From Carallia brachiata (Eukaryota; Streptophyta; Magnoliopsida; Malpighiales; Rhizophoraceae): 64,000 nucleotides of DNA. The notes beneath the pieces were generated by a model. That model ran no database searches. It was not told the origin of the DNA and was given only the letters and a program-made list of their open reading frames with translations. Of this stretch, positions 34,860 through 46,733 are shown piece after piece. The translations under genes and the position numbers were made by a program. Position 1 is the stretch's first letter; each line of letters opens with the position of its first letter. The stretch spans positions 890,055 through 954,054 of the forward strand of contig JADCRB010000072.1 of the NCBI GenBank assembly GCA_021464245.1. Reading direction: 5' to 3'.

Positions 34860-36068
34860 AGTGTAGGCTTCTAATTAGCTATAGGTGTGTGCTTTGCCTT
34901 GACTTAAATTAAAGCAATACTTTTATGCATCACATGGATGTCTCTGACTTGTTGAATTAATTATGTCACTAAATACGTTGGATTTGAATTCAGAAAGCAT
35001 TTGCAGTCAAGCTACTGTACCATTAATCCGATTCCGATCTCTTGGTATCCTATGTGGTTTGGACCACAATTTTATCTTGTCCGGAGGACCGGAAGCCTTT
35101 CACCTGGAAAAATTACCTTGCATCTCGATGGGTACTTTTGGATTTTGCCATCGCCCATCAAGAACTGATTATCTTAATTAGTTAAAAACAAAAATCCCTC
35201 AAAAAAGTCAGTCTAGTGCCCTGGCTAATGAAGTGTAACGGCAAATTTCGACGTACGGTCATTTGCGCGTGCATCTTTATTATGCATTTAATTATTGTAT
35301 CTCCGTGACAATATTTACTAAAGAAAGGAAATCTTTAGAGAAGATTCTGTTTTAATTCAAAATCTCGGCGACTCCCTTAACGTTCAAGTGCGACCCAACC
35401 ATGGTCTACCCGGGTAGAATTAGAGTGAGTCAACTCGTAATGGGTAAAACGGACAAAGCCAGTCTTGTATTTATTCATTGGTGTCGCGGCCCAATATGAT
35501 AACACCTATTGGGCTTCCCCATGGCTGGCCCAAATATTGGTTTGTATCTCGCCATTAGGTGAATATAATTAACATGCAAAAAACCAAAAAATGTATATAT
35601 ATATATATATATATATTAACATGCACCTAAGTCATAACCGAAAGGTTGGCAGTTAGCCATAATGTACACCAGTCAATCCATTATATTTGTTTACTTAGGG
35701 TGATGGAAAAAGTATTGAGCTGCCAATTTGACTTATAATTACATTTATTTTTTATTAATCTGTCAATGGATTGTACATAAAATGCAATTAGTATCAAGCT
35801 TATTCAACATAATTTTGTGGGAATTCCCACCAATGGGATGTTTTAATTAGCACTGCAGGCTCCCGAGGTTGATCCAAGCTGGAAAAAAAAAAAAAACAGA
35901 GAGAGAGAGATACAGAGAAACATTATTTAATTTCCTTTCAAACTAAAAATTACATTAAACTAAAAAAAATTTCAACTTGTGTTATATTTTGCTACAGCCA
36001 GTATAATGAGTCTCTTAAAAAAATTGTTTCAGTGTTTAAGAGTGCCTTTTAACAAATTAATGTAGGGA

Positions 36069-38470
36069 CTAATAAGTTGGTGCAATATTGCAGCTTACCA
36101 CACAAGCATGCACATCATCACATCCACATAAGAGCTTCCCATTTAGTGTGTCTACAGCTTGGAATGATCCCCCTCCTTCACTCCTCTGCAGAAATGTAGC
36201 AGAAAAGATGTAATAATGTGAAAAAAAAAAAAAAAAAAAACTGTAAATTTTCTCTGTTTTCCTTTTGCTGCTTGTTCAAGTGAACTGCAGAATAAAATGA
36301 TTTGACAGAATAAAAATTCACTAAGCATGCTTTGTAGGTAATCTTCATGTTGTTAATGTACCTTGTAATAATCCACAGCAACAAAATTAGCCCATCTGCT
36401 GCCAGCAGAAGCATGACAAGTTTTGAGCATGTTAATGAGATCTGCTGAGTTATCTACACAAGTAACTTCCTTCTCTGGTATAGAAGCAAAGTAATTTACC
36501 AACACCAATGATTTGCTTTTGTCATCAAGAGGAGATGATTCCCCTCTATTGGAACAGCTTCCTGCCTGCATACCCCCATCCCCATCTGCCAACCAAATAA
36601 AAATGGCAACAATTTGGCATCCTTAATCAGTAACATTCTAAATGGTTATCCAATTTGGATGAAATCTCAATCTGGGTGCGGCTTCTTACACTGATTTTCA
36701 ACCATGTAGTTCCATTGGTAAGCAATTCCTTCACTTTGTTCCTTGGATGAAATTGAGGTGAACACAAGTAGTCTCTGGTTATTCTTTACCATGTCACTCA
36801 CTAGTGGCCAATCTTGACCATTTTTAGGCATGCTTGACACTGGAAACCAGTATTTCATCAATCCAGCATCAGTAATGACCTTTGTCAAACCATTTGGGGC
36901 GTGAACATAATCTTCCAAGATCAACGTGACAATCTCCGATGGATTTGCGGATAAGAAGCCTTCAATTTCCTTTAAATATTCGCTTGCCGGCCCCTAAAAT
37001 CCCGCGAAAGATTTTTTGTTATCTTAACATTTCTTACAAAAAATAAGGCAGAATTTTCACTATAAGGGACTAAATATCATACTTACAAAGGAAGTATAGT
37101 CATGACATTGTCCGTTAAATGAATGGCACATCCATACATCTCCTTTAAAATCATAAGTATCAAGCATTAAGGCCCGTACTCCATTCTGTAAACAATTAAT
37201 TTTTTAACAATTAAGAGATGGTTAATGTAACATATGGCGATACAAAGAGTGCAATTATGGATTATTGGAGAAATGGACATACGTTTAGCTGCTGAGTGAG
37301 GCTGTCCTCTTGATTGGTAAATGTGAGTCGAATTCCGGTGTGCAATGGGTACCCATCAATGGCATAAGCGTTGTGGGTTGTCAAGTATGCATATTTGTTG
37401 AAAGGGAGAGAATTGTTCTATCAACAAAAACAAGTAGCTTGTCATTTCAAAAGAAGCAAAACCCACTAATGGCCTGATCTTTATTTATCATTTTTTTTGT
37501 CCATTTTTCATGCCTTGAAAAATTTTGAAAAATTTGATCGAATTTATGAAATTAACCGAGTATAACAAATGACCATAGAGGGGGAAAGAAGTGAAAAAAA
37601 AAAAAACCTCAAGGCATTGTCAATGGCTCAAAGCCTTTCTGTTTATTTCTGGGCCTGGACAAGGCCCTTTTTTAAACTCTATTGTCGTAATCCAATGTAC
37701 CCTTTTATGGTTTGCGACTGGGGACCTTCGTAGAAACTGCCCAAATGTCATGTTTGTGTAGGGTGACGAACAGTCCCATAATAAAACCATTCCCGTAACC
37801 ACCATATAGGATCATAAAAGATAAAAAGAATCATATGCCCCATTTATTTTCATGTGATCATCATCCAGAAAATTAATTAATTAAACAAGAAAGAGCAAAA
37901 TGTAATAATATATTTTAATATAACACTTGTGTTTCTAATATACATTGTAGTATTACAATTATATACCACGCTCTTATTGGTTAATTACTATCATTTTCCC
38001 TCACATTTTTCTTCTTTCATCTTTCTTTCTTAAAGAAAAAAATTCTTGCCATTAACTTTTTTTTTCTTGTTTAATTTTGTAAGCAAAAGAGAAACAGGAA
38101 AAGGGACATGAAGAGGTCCATACCAGTAGCTTGAATTGGTCTGTGATGGCTGATCTTATACATCTAGACCCTCCAAATGCTTCTTCGCAACTGAAACAGT
38201 AGAGTCCAGCTCCACAATCTTGGTCTGATGAGCATTCGTCTAACAGCTAAAAGGCATTGTAACAGAGAACAGAATTGGATTTTGTAAATCAGAAACTTTA
38301 CCACCGAATTGAGCACCAAAAGAAAAAAAAATAGAAATAAATAAACGGTTTCTTGACATTGAAAGAAAATAAAAAGAGAGGGAACAATCATAAACCTTGC
38401 ATTCTCCATATGCAGCAAGCCAAAAAAGCACTGTAGCAATGATCAAAACCAAGTTCTGACGAGTACCCAT
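36069..38470 (-). CDS. PI-PLC X domain-containing protein (plant secreted/GPI-type, At5g67130/At1g49740-like)
   Basis: Seven exons on the minus strand: 38470-38396, 38246-38124, 37417-37283, 37185-37087, 36993-36690, 36585-36362 and 36185-36069. They join in frame to 358 codons plus TAG. Residues 1-25 form a signal peptide (start MGTRQN, hydrophobic core, ending YGECK). A Cys-rich stretch follows (DECSSDQDCGAGLYCFSCEE). The PLC-X fold carries the two expected histidines, His about 81 in TTHNAYA and His about 132 in MCHSF, with LDTYD and EIVTLILEDYV between or after them. The family is distantly related to bacterial PI-specific PLC; the biochemical role of the plant members is not settled. The 3' end is uncertain: GTG followed by GTAAG at about 36097-36101 could be a splice donor to an unseen exon. 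I chose read-through to the stop nine codons on. Confidence 0.9.
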
Positions 38471-38612
38471 GTAGTGAAAAACAAAGGAACAACTCTCGGG
38501 ATATTGGTCTGTTCTTTTTTTTTTTCTTTTTAGGTCTGACTCTTGGGATATTAAAAGGCTGTTGCTAGTTGCAAATGATGGTTGGTGTTCTTTCCTGGAA
38601 ACCCAATGTGGG

Positions 38613-38621
38613 TTTTTTATA
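38613..38621 (-). promoter_or_regulatory. TATA box of the PLC-X gene
   Basis: TATAAAAAA on the minus strand, 143 bases upstream of the start codon at 38470, fitting a leader of roughly 110 bases. Confidence 0.6.
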
Positions 38622-38867
38622 CTTTCTGTTGGTTGAGATAACAAAGGAAAGAGAAAGACCGTCCAAGAGACGATCAGAATTCAGGACAACCAGAAGGTGA
38701 CATATGAGGAATATCCTAAAGAGAACCTAAAGTGAAAACGGTTGGCCATCCAATCAAGGACAAGGAAGTCGAAAGGCAAGTCAAACGGAAAATGTAAATG
38801 AGTGTTGAATTACTTCACGCCTACAAGAAACATTTTTGATCGACTTGTTCCACCAATAAGATCATAT

Positions 38868-38883
38868 ATAATATAATATTATA

Positions 38884-38937
<54 letters not shown>
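38868..38937. repeat. (TA)n microsatellite
   Basis: About 70 bases of almost pure TA repeat, directly followed by CTAGATTTATCCCGCG, a junction often seen at dispersed plant repeats. Confidence 0.9.
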
Positions 38938-41900
38938 TAGATTTATCCCGCGTGATGCACGGGTTCACAATAAAATTTTTGTATATGAATACAATTTTTT
39001 TTAACAAATTTGAATCTTTTGGAATCTATATAATAGAGAAAATTAATTACATCATACAATGAGTAAATCTCATTATCGTATCATGCCAAATTGTATATGG
39101 AAAACACCTTTTGTTTTAACAATTTATACTAAACATATTATTAATGCCATACAATAATCTATTATGTATACCATAGACAAATCTATTGTATAATTTGTAA
39201 AGATAAAATTTGTGTTAAAAATTATTAGTTGTGTGTTGGCATTCCAAGAATGAGGTTTTAATTTGGTAATTATCAAGGAATGATTAGAGTTCAAGAAAAT
39301 GAGTTGGAGAAAATTGAGGGCAAGAGACATTGCAAATACATTGCTGACATTGTTCTGCATATTCAAATTAGAAACACGTTACCTATGTTGATATCTGGAG
39401 CTGCCTCGCCCTGCAATACATAGATAGAATGGAGGATACCAAATTAGTAGTCTTGAATTCGAAGAATATTAGCCAATAAAAAAGACTAATTGACTGTCTC
39501 TCTAACGAATCATAATTCTATTTCCATGCTCGCTCTGACATCTTGCCCACAAGGCCACACTGTTTCACAAAGCGAGGAGTCGTATAAATTGAAACAATTG
39601 TACATTCAAGTATTCAACAATCACACTAATGTGTAAATTTAAAGTAATTTCATACGTTACAATTTACCATAATGACAAATAATCAACTCAAATAAGAAGA
39701 CACATTCCTTATTGCCATAAAAAGTTTAGACGTTACTTATTTAGGCATACGTTGAATAATTATTTGCCATGACGGTAAATCAAAATTGATGCATGGTCAT
39801 AAGCCATTAACTTAAATAGGTTTGTTTGCCTTTTTTGTGTGATCAGATAAATAGGAAATTTGCTACATCAAATTTTAAATCTAGAAAATAACATAAAATA
39901 ATTGAAAATTAAGATTGTTTCCATATGGCAACAAGAATTAAGGGGAAGCTTTTTCTAAATTTCTCTTTATACTAATTATATATATATATATAAAGAATGA
40001 CAACTATAACAACTTCACTCTCATCAGTCATCACTATCTTCTGGCATGTCGTTGTCTTTCATCTAATCCAAAATTTTCAAAAGCCAATTGAATCAAAATT
40101 GTGAAAAAGAGAAGCGGTAAAATCATATCTCAAAAGCATTTTCCATTTAAAAGATTTATGTGTATTTAAAGTAATTACAACTCTCTTATTGCTTTTCATC
40201 CTGTTTAGAGCTCTATTTATACGATCGTGCAAAAAATTATAATCACATTGAATGATGATAATCATTGATAAAATATACATTGTCCTCATTGTTAATGAAA
40301 CCCAAATAATCACCAAATGGTTGTTGTTGCTTACTAAACGGTCATTGTAAGGCATGCCATTTCCCAGTAGATAAAGATCCAATTTTATCCCTCTATATTA
40401 ATATGAAAATTTTTATAGAATTATATCATTATTTTAAAAAAATTTTAAGAATGCCACATGGAGCTACAAATAAGGGGAAGTTTTCTCTAAACTACTCACT
40501 TATAATATTGTTATTAGATATATAAACTTTAAGCGTAAAGAGAAAATTTTACAGACTATACGTACATTATTTAAGGTCCTTTAAAGGAACCAAAAAAGGG
40601 GATCATCCAATGAATATTCTCTGTGACCCATGACTTACAGGCATGAAATGTTCTGTTTGTAAGTTACAGCCATATGATTGCTATGAAATTGTAGAAGAAT
40701 TGGAACAATTCAGATTTGGGAATCTGTGATGAACCTTTTTGTCATATTCAAGGAGAAAAATAAAAGCAAATAAACCAACAAATGAAAAACTTAGGTTTGG
40801 TATTTCATAGCCACGTTTTGGAGAAATCGAGGAGCAGACAGGTTTAGATTGCACTGATTATGTCCAAAACAACAAATTGATTATCAATTGGAGAAACTAA
40901 ATATTTGAATGAGAACAAACTAAGAGTCAATCCGGACTGAATATGCCAGTTGGTATAATATTAATGACTGAATGTGTACCTGTGAGTGAAAACCTTTGAG
41001 CACAAAATGTTCAACTAAGAAGTTATCCTAAATTGCTGTTCAAAAAGTTAAAAAAAAAAAAAAAAAAAGATGTTATCCTAAATTATACAACAGCCAGTTT
41101 GTCTTGAGCAAAGATTATCCTAAACATGGGAATATTATCTAGACTGGAGAAGAATAGTTCTCTATTGATAAACACAATCAAATGGGCCCCAAAAAATTTA
41201 TAAATACAATGAACTAATAAACCTCTTAAATATTTAAATGGGTTAGGATAAAAAAGGGAAGAATAAATCATCAGGGATGATGACATTCCTTTCAGGGTTT
41301 AAGGGATGTTTGGGTAAATTTTTGAAAAGATATATTTGCGTTTCATGTTCAAAAAGTAAGATGATAAGTATTTGATAAATTTTTTAGTACTGCTATTTAA
41401 TTTTACTTATTTTCTTTTTTAACTCCCTAATAGCAGTCGATTAGAAAGCAACTCTAGAATACTTTTTACTGCTTTTTAGATTATTTTTTACTTTTTAATA
41501 TTAATAATAATTTATATGGACTAAATCTTTAAAGAATATTTATATAATTTTACTATTATTTTTTTTTTTACTTGTCACATGAATTAGATATGTTAAAATA
41601 TTTTATTAGTATTTATATAACTTTAATAATTTTCTTTTTCAACTATTCTTAAATAATATTTTTTTTCACTTCAATTTTCTTTAATACGGACACTTATGAA
41701 AATAATTTTAAATATAGTAATTTTTATCATTTAATAAAAATTAATATTTTTTAAAAATTAAAAATTAAGTGAAATAATTCTCAATGTTATTTACTGAATA
41801 TTATTCTAAAAATATAAAATTATAAAATATAAAAATAAAATTTTTAATATGTTATATCTACATAAATTAGATACTTAAATTAGATATTTTATTATTTAAT

Positions 41901-42300
41901 AGTAATATCAATTATAAAATTAACTAAATATTTCATTAATTTTATCAGTAATCAGTAACAACAAATAAAAATCAATAATCAATAGTAATAATTAACAATA
42001 ATAACATTCAACAATTAATTTAAATAAAGATCTTAGTTCCATATTTTGTGGGTTACCCTATTAAATTTCCACCAGATAGTGGCGCATCCAATAACAAGCA
42101 TATATCCGTTACCAGGCAGGCACCGACGCAAAGGGTCAAAAAAAAATAACTGTTTTGTTTTTTTATTTTTTTATTATTATTTTTTTTGGGGACAGTGGAA
42201 GGCTTATGGCCAGAAGACTCGAAAAATTGTGTAACACCAAGAACAACATTGTGCATTTCGAAAAAACAGTTCACAGCCCGACCCAAACTGGAATAGAATA

Positions 42301-42335
42301 GGCCCAGAAAATGCGAGCATTATTGGGCTAGGGTT
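42301..42335 (+). promoter_or_regulatory. Site II / telo-box cluster (orphan promoter-like element)
   Basis: GGCCCA at 42301-42306, TGGGCT at 42324-42329 and TAGGGTT (reverse telo-box) at 42329-42335. This combination is characteristic of plant promoters of ribosomal-protein and mitochondrial genes. No coding exon is recognisable within 1 kb on either side, so the target is unknown. Confidence 0.45.
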
Positions 42336-43674
42336 CGTTCTTGAAGAAAAACGAGTTTGTCTTCAATTCTGTTTGTTCAGTTTCTTAGTTTCTCGGTCCG
42401 AGTCTGTACTTTGTAATCTTTTAATTGATTCCAAAAATCATACCTGTTAATTTTACTCAAAATATAGAATATCGTTAAATTGTCTGTCGGTTATCCTTCG
42501 AATAGTGGTCCATGTATATATCATATGATGATAAAATGATAATATTTGTCTCACTGAAAGGCCTTAATGGGGGGCAGTTTAGCCATAACTGTGGACCGAT
42601 TAAGGCTGCCCAAAAAGGATGGACCGACCTATTTACATCCACGTAGGAAATAATACTTCTTGGCTCTTGCTATGGAATGGACCGACCTATTGGCTCTTGC
42701 TATTTAATCGTGTTGCAGGGAGCTATTACGGCAGTAACGAGTTATTCACATATCTCATGTATTTAGGGAAGGGAACGGCGTGACAAGTTAGATAACGAAT
42801 TACACATTTTCCTTGACTGTTGGGGTACATATATTTTAAGATCTTTTACTTGAGGTGGTGTTTAAACTGCAGTAAGATATTTATATGGTCTCTTGGCCTC
42901 AGTTACTGTTTAGTTAGAGTTCATATTCTACTTTAATTATGCCTCCATTGAAACCAAAAAAAAAAAAAAAAGTCAGATATCACCAATTGACTCTAGACTT
43001 GGATTGTGTTGTTGCTACCAGCCCTCGTGTCCATGACCCAGGCAATCATGTATCTTGTGGGATTTTATTTAGGTTGTCAAATTAAATCTGATTTACATTT
43101 TATGGGGCCAAATTAATTTTGCTGTTTTGCACCATGTCGCTCTCATTCTAGATTTTCTAAGTGCAATCTTTGTTTGCCGGAGACTTGTAAATGGGAATTT
43201 CTCTGTTCTTGGTTTCAGGGGTAGAAACGGGTTAAGTGCTCAAATTTCAAACTTACCATTTTCGCCACGAAGCAAGAATATCGTCCGTACATAGTATAAT
43301 GTTGTTTTAATAATTTTAGCTTCTAAGTTTAAATTAGTTTAAATAAATCTAAAATCGTAAATTTAATCCACACAATTCTTACTGTTAAGCTAATCATGGC
43401 TGGGAAGATAAATAATTCTTAAATTATAAACTTGTTGTAATGATTTGATATAATTCTTTTTTTTTTTTTGAACTTAATGATTCTGCTATAACATAAACTT
43501 GTAAAATAAACCTCAAGCGCAACCTTAGTACACAACATAATGAACAAGCACAAGTTTACACCATGCAGATTAGACAGGTAAAATAGAAAATCAAGTCCGT
43601 ATAAATATCAATGTTTCAGGCATTTAATCGATGCTTCATCATTTGGTTCAACATTTTGAAGCAGGCGTTGTTGT

Positions 43675-44118
43675 TTATTTGTCTTCAGAGAAGAAGTGGT
43701 TGATGGCAGGCATGACCTCAGGTGGGCGGGTCCGCAGAAATTTGCGTAGCTTATGTTCTGCATACCTCTCTCCTTCCTTGTAGTTTTCTAGGACTGCCGT
43801 GCTGCGATGAGCTTTGTTGACTCTGTCAACCAATGTTTCCAAGTCAAAATTAAACAAGGAAACAGGACTTGTTAGTAACTCATCTGACAATAGAAATCGA
43901 GCATAAAAATGGTTCCTGGAATTCAATGTGAATATAAGAGCTTATACTGCAAAAGGCTTGTCATTACCTGACATCAGGATTCATGAAAATGTTCCTTGTA
44001 AGTTGGAATATACAGATGCTCGTGACAAATGTCATTGCACCCAATAGTGGGTAGACCTGATACCATTCATAATATTAATCACTTCATTTGATAATTCTCG
44101 AACGATCTGCGCGCATGA

Positions 44119-44162
<44 letters not shown>

Positions 44163-44355
44163 AGATTTGGACCTTAATTACTGGAAGTACGAGTCAAGCT
44201 ACTAATGGCTTGCATGTATATATCAACAGCCAATGACAAATCAAATTTCCTAAGTTTAGATATGATGAATGCAAGTTCGGATTGATTTCAAAATTGAAAC
44301 ATGCCATATATGCTTGTAATTAACTTCTTACCTCTGGCTTCATCCAACGCCCCAT
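43675..44355 (-). CDS. B12D-like mitochondrial protein (MLRQ-type complex I-associated family)
   Basis: Three exons on the minus strand: 44355-44332 (24 nt, MGRWMKPE), 44056-43968 and 43822-43675. Joined, they give about 86 codons, the usual size for B12D proteins. Exon 2 gives one membrane segment (VYPLLGAMTFVTSICIF). The C-terminal part has the family signature around AVLENYKEGERYAEHKLRKF and the ending FFSEDK. B12D proteins are small single-pass mitochondrial membrane proteins related to the NDUFA4/MLRQ family, and are reported in plants in relation to respiration, seed development and low oxygen. The very short first exon was placed from the family's R-W-x-x-P-E start and a good GTAAG donor. 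Intron 1 holds a GT microsatellite. Confidence 0.93.
44127..44161. repeat. (GT)n microsatellite in B12D intron 1
   Basis: About 17 GT units in a row, inside the 275-base first intron of the B12D-like gene. Confidence 0.95.
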
Positions 44356-46100
44356 AATTCAAAACTATTGTTTTGCTTTGGCAAAGTCTAGGTTATGAAA
44401 CTGCTGTGTATGCTCCTTGATGAACTATCCAACTGGATCAAATCAATTCCTTTGCAGATTTTTTATTTTTCCAAACTACTGTTCTATTACAGCTATGCTT
44501 GTAGCTTTTGGCCGTGTAAACAAACATATATCTCTATATATATAATGTTACGTAATGGTATGGAAAGATGAGAAGATGACTTGGCAAGCTAGGGGTGTGC
44601 TGTTTTTCAGTGGGCTAAGTTAACCCATTTGACCTGTACATGAAAAAAACCTGGGGCTTTAGCCTCTTGTTTCTGTTATAAAAAAGAACTATCAAATTGA
44701 CCCAATAGCCTTCTTGCCAAGTTTGAGGGGCTCTAAATTTTGGCATGCATGCTGACAAGTTTTGGGATTTTTGGAACATAGAAAACGAATGTTCTTTACC
44801 GAGTTTGGTTTTGGAAACGCAGAATTGTTGTGGGCTAAACCGCTTGGGAAACGTTGGTCTATAATTTGGAAACGTTTTGCAAAGTTGAAATTTTGGGTTC
44901 CTGAATTTCTTTTCCTCCACATAGGCCGCGCAAAAGCTAGTTTTAATTCATACGTTGCTTTCCAGGGTGACGTAGGAAAGCCAACGTCAAACATTTTGAT
45001 ACTTGCTCCATCCATATCCTAACGTTGCCTTAAAATTAATGGTGAATTTCTTTCCATTACAAACCGAAAAGGGTGGGATTGAGAGCAATTTAATACAATT
45101 TAAATTCTACATCGATCATTTACTGACAATTTTTTTGAATTTTAATGGTGACAATCGCTTTATTATTTTTTTTTTTATAGTTACTTACACGTGATATATT
45201 TTAATTAATTATTAAAAGTTCGAAAGTTAAATATATTATAAATTTATTGTTAAAAAATATTGATATATTAATTTTTTAATTAATGATTATAAAAAAATAT
45301 AAAAAAGTGACTGTCATTAATAAATTTTTAATTCTTTTAACCAAAAAAATATGCCCTTCCATTTAAAATTTTAGTTTAATATCTATTGAGAGTTAATGAG
45401 TTATATTTTTATCTTGATTTCTCGAAATTCAATTTTGAGTGAGAGAACATAAAATCTATGAGAATAAAACGATATTTACTTCCCAATAGTTTCAACTCCC
45501 AGTTCTTTTCAGGAGGCACATTTCATGGACACGTTTACGGGAATTTATCGAGATAAAGATTTTGGAAAGAGGTATGGTCTACGGTTGACTTTTTCGCCGC
45601 CCCCATAAGGATCCACATGTATTTTACTCCGTGCTTATTTTTTTATTAAATAAATTCCAAGGGAGGATGACACGTTTCCGTGTGGCTCCAATCAACACGA
45701 CTAAATATCCAAAGGTATTTTATGAAATTTAATAAAAAGTCCTCAAATTTTAAAGTAATATTAAATTTAATAAAATTTTAATTTTAAAAATTAAAATAAA
45801 ATTATCGATAATTTTTTACTACATTAACAAAAAAAATTAAATTACAAAAAATCATTAAAAAAACTCTCCTGCTATATAGTAATAAACATAAGCAACATCT
45901 TGCGGCAAACCTAAAACAAAAGGAATGCGTTGGAGAGATCTTGTAAGGAGTTGTTTTTTAAAACCTGAATTTTTTTTTGTTTTTCCATTACTTCCTTTGT
46001 TTCTTATTGTCCTATGTTTCAATTTTTACTTTTGATTATATTTTTTTGGATGAAAAATTTAATTATAAATTCTCTTTTCATATCCCAAAAAATAAAAAAC
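44356..46100. other. Intergenic, no gene recognised
   Basis: Upstream region of B12D and AT-rich DNA. A minus-strand 107-codon frame (45015-44692) and its overlapping alternatives resemble no family. Nothing else identified. Confidence 0.45.
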
Positions 46101-46210
46101 TGCACAGCGATAGGGAGGGGGAGCCCAGTCGGTGAGGATCTCGTTGGCTGGCAGTCAGATGCCAACCAATCGGGTAAAACCCAATTCTCTGGAGTTACAA
46201 ATTTTTTTTT
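46100..46210 (+). mobile_element. SINE-like remnant with T tail
   Basis: A GC-richer island (GGGGAGCCCAGTCGGTGAGG) in AT-rich DNA, ending GGAGTTACAAA then a T run. The nearby element at 46565 has the same kind of end (GAATTACAAA plus T run), which suggests one family. The Pol III boxes are unclear. Confidence 0.4.
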
Positions 46211-46564
46211 TTATTAAAAAGTTCTTTGATCATGAACTACGTAATGTTCTTTTATTATGAGTTACATAATAGACTGAATTTTTTTTTCATAAATTTTATA
46301 GTTTTTCTTAGGATTTCAACTTCATAATTTAAAATACAAGTTTGAACTTTAATTATAGAGTATTTCCTAGGGGACTAACTATATTGTTTTTTTTTGTGAT
46401 AGACCTAAGATCTAAAATTTATATTGAGTTTGGACAAATCTGATTTGAGTTAAGAAGCACTCGCTAGAGAAATAAACCTCTTTCAGTATTTATTTTTTTT
46501 ATGCACAAAACTCGAATTCAAAATCTTATTTAAAAAAAATTAAATTCTAGTCACTTAAACAAAC

Positions 46565-46733
46565 ATGTGTTGCTATTGTGGTCGAGCAGTTGTTCGAATA
46601 GTGGAAGTAATGACCCCACCATACTAGGTGAGAGTTTGAACCCTACCTAGTCTACAGTTACTCCACCTAAATGCTTAAATATGGGCTCTCGAGCACTAAC
46701 CTCAAGACGAATTACAAATTTTTTTTTTTTTTG
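46565..46733 (+). mobile_element. SINE-like element with poly-T tail
   Basis: A box A-like TGGTCGAGCAGTTG at about 46580-46593 and a box B-like GAGTTTGAACCC at 46632-46643, about 40 bases apart. The element ends GAATTACAAA then 14 T. Plant Au-type SINEs also end in T runs. A third piece of similar tail (ACTACAAATTTT) occurs near 46886. No target duplication found. Confidence 0.5.

Larger units (their letters stand above)
33400..35975. repeat. Tandem direct duplication, unit B
   Basis: Second unit of the duplication, same orientation, immediately following unit A. It carries two SINE insertions absent from A (34246-34440 and 34683-34859) and a TA run at 35594-35617. A 72-codon frame at 34963-35181 is broken in unit A. 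No known protein is encoded. Confidence 0.85.
38650..43674. other. Intergenic, AT-rich, no coding gene recognised
   Basis: Holds a long TA microsatellite, a CCCGCG-type repeat terminus near 38937, a poly-A near 41050 and very AT-rich DNA at 41300-42010. An orphan promoter-like cluster sits at 42301-42335. Two short stretches around 39930-40000 and 40470-40530 share GGGGAAG followed by TCTAAA, so a small dispersed element may be present. Confidence 0.45.

Noticed and set aside
41290..42010. Possible AT-rich transposon
   Set aside because: Extremely AT-rich but no inverted ends or target duplication could be found.
44692..45015. 107-codon minus-strand frame and overlapping frames on both strands
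   Set aside because: Three overlapping frames of similar length and no family signature; none supported.
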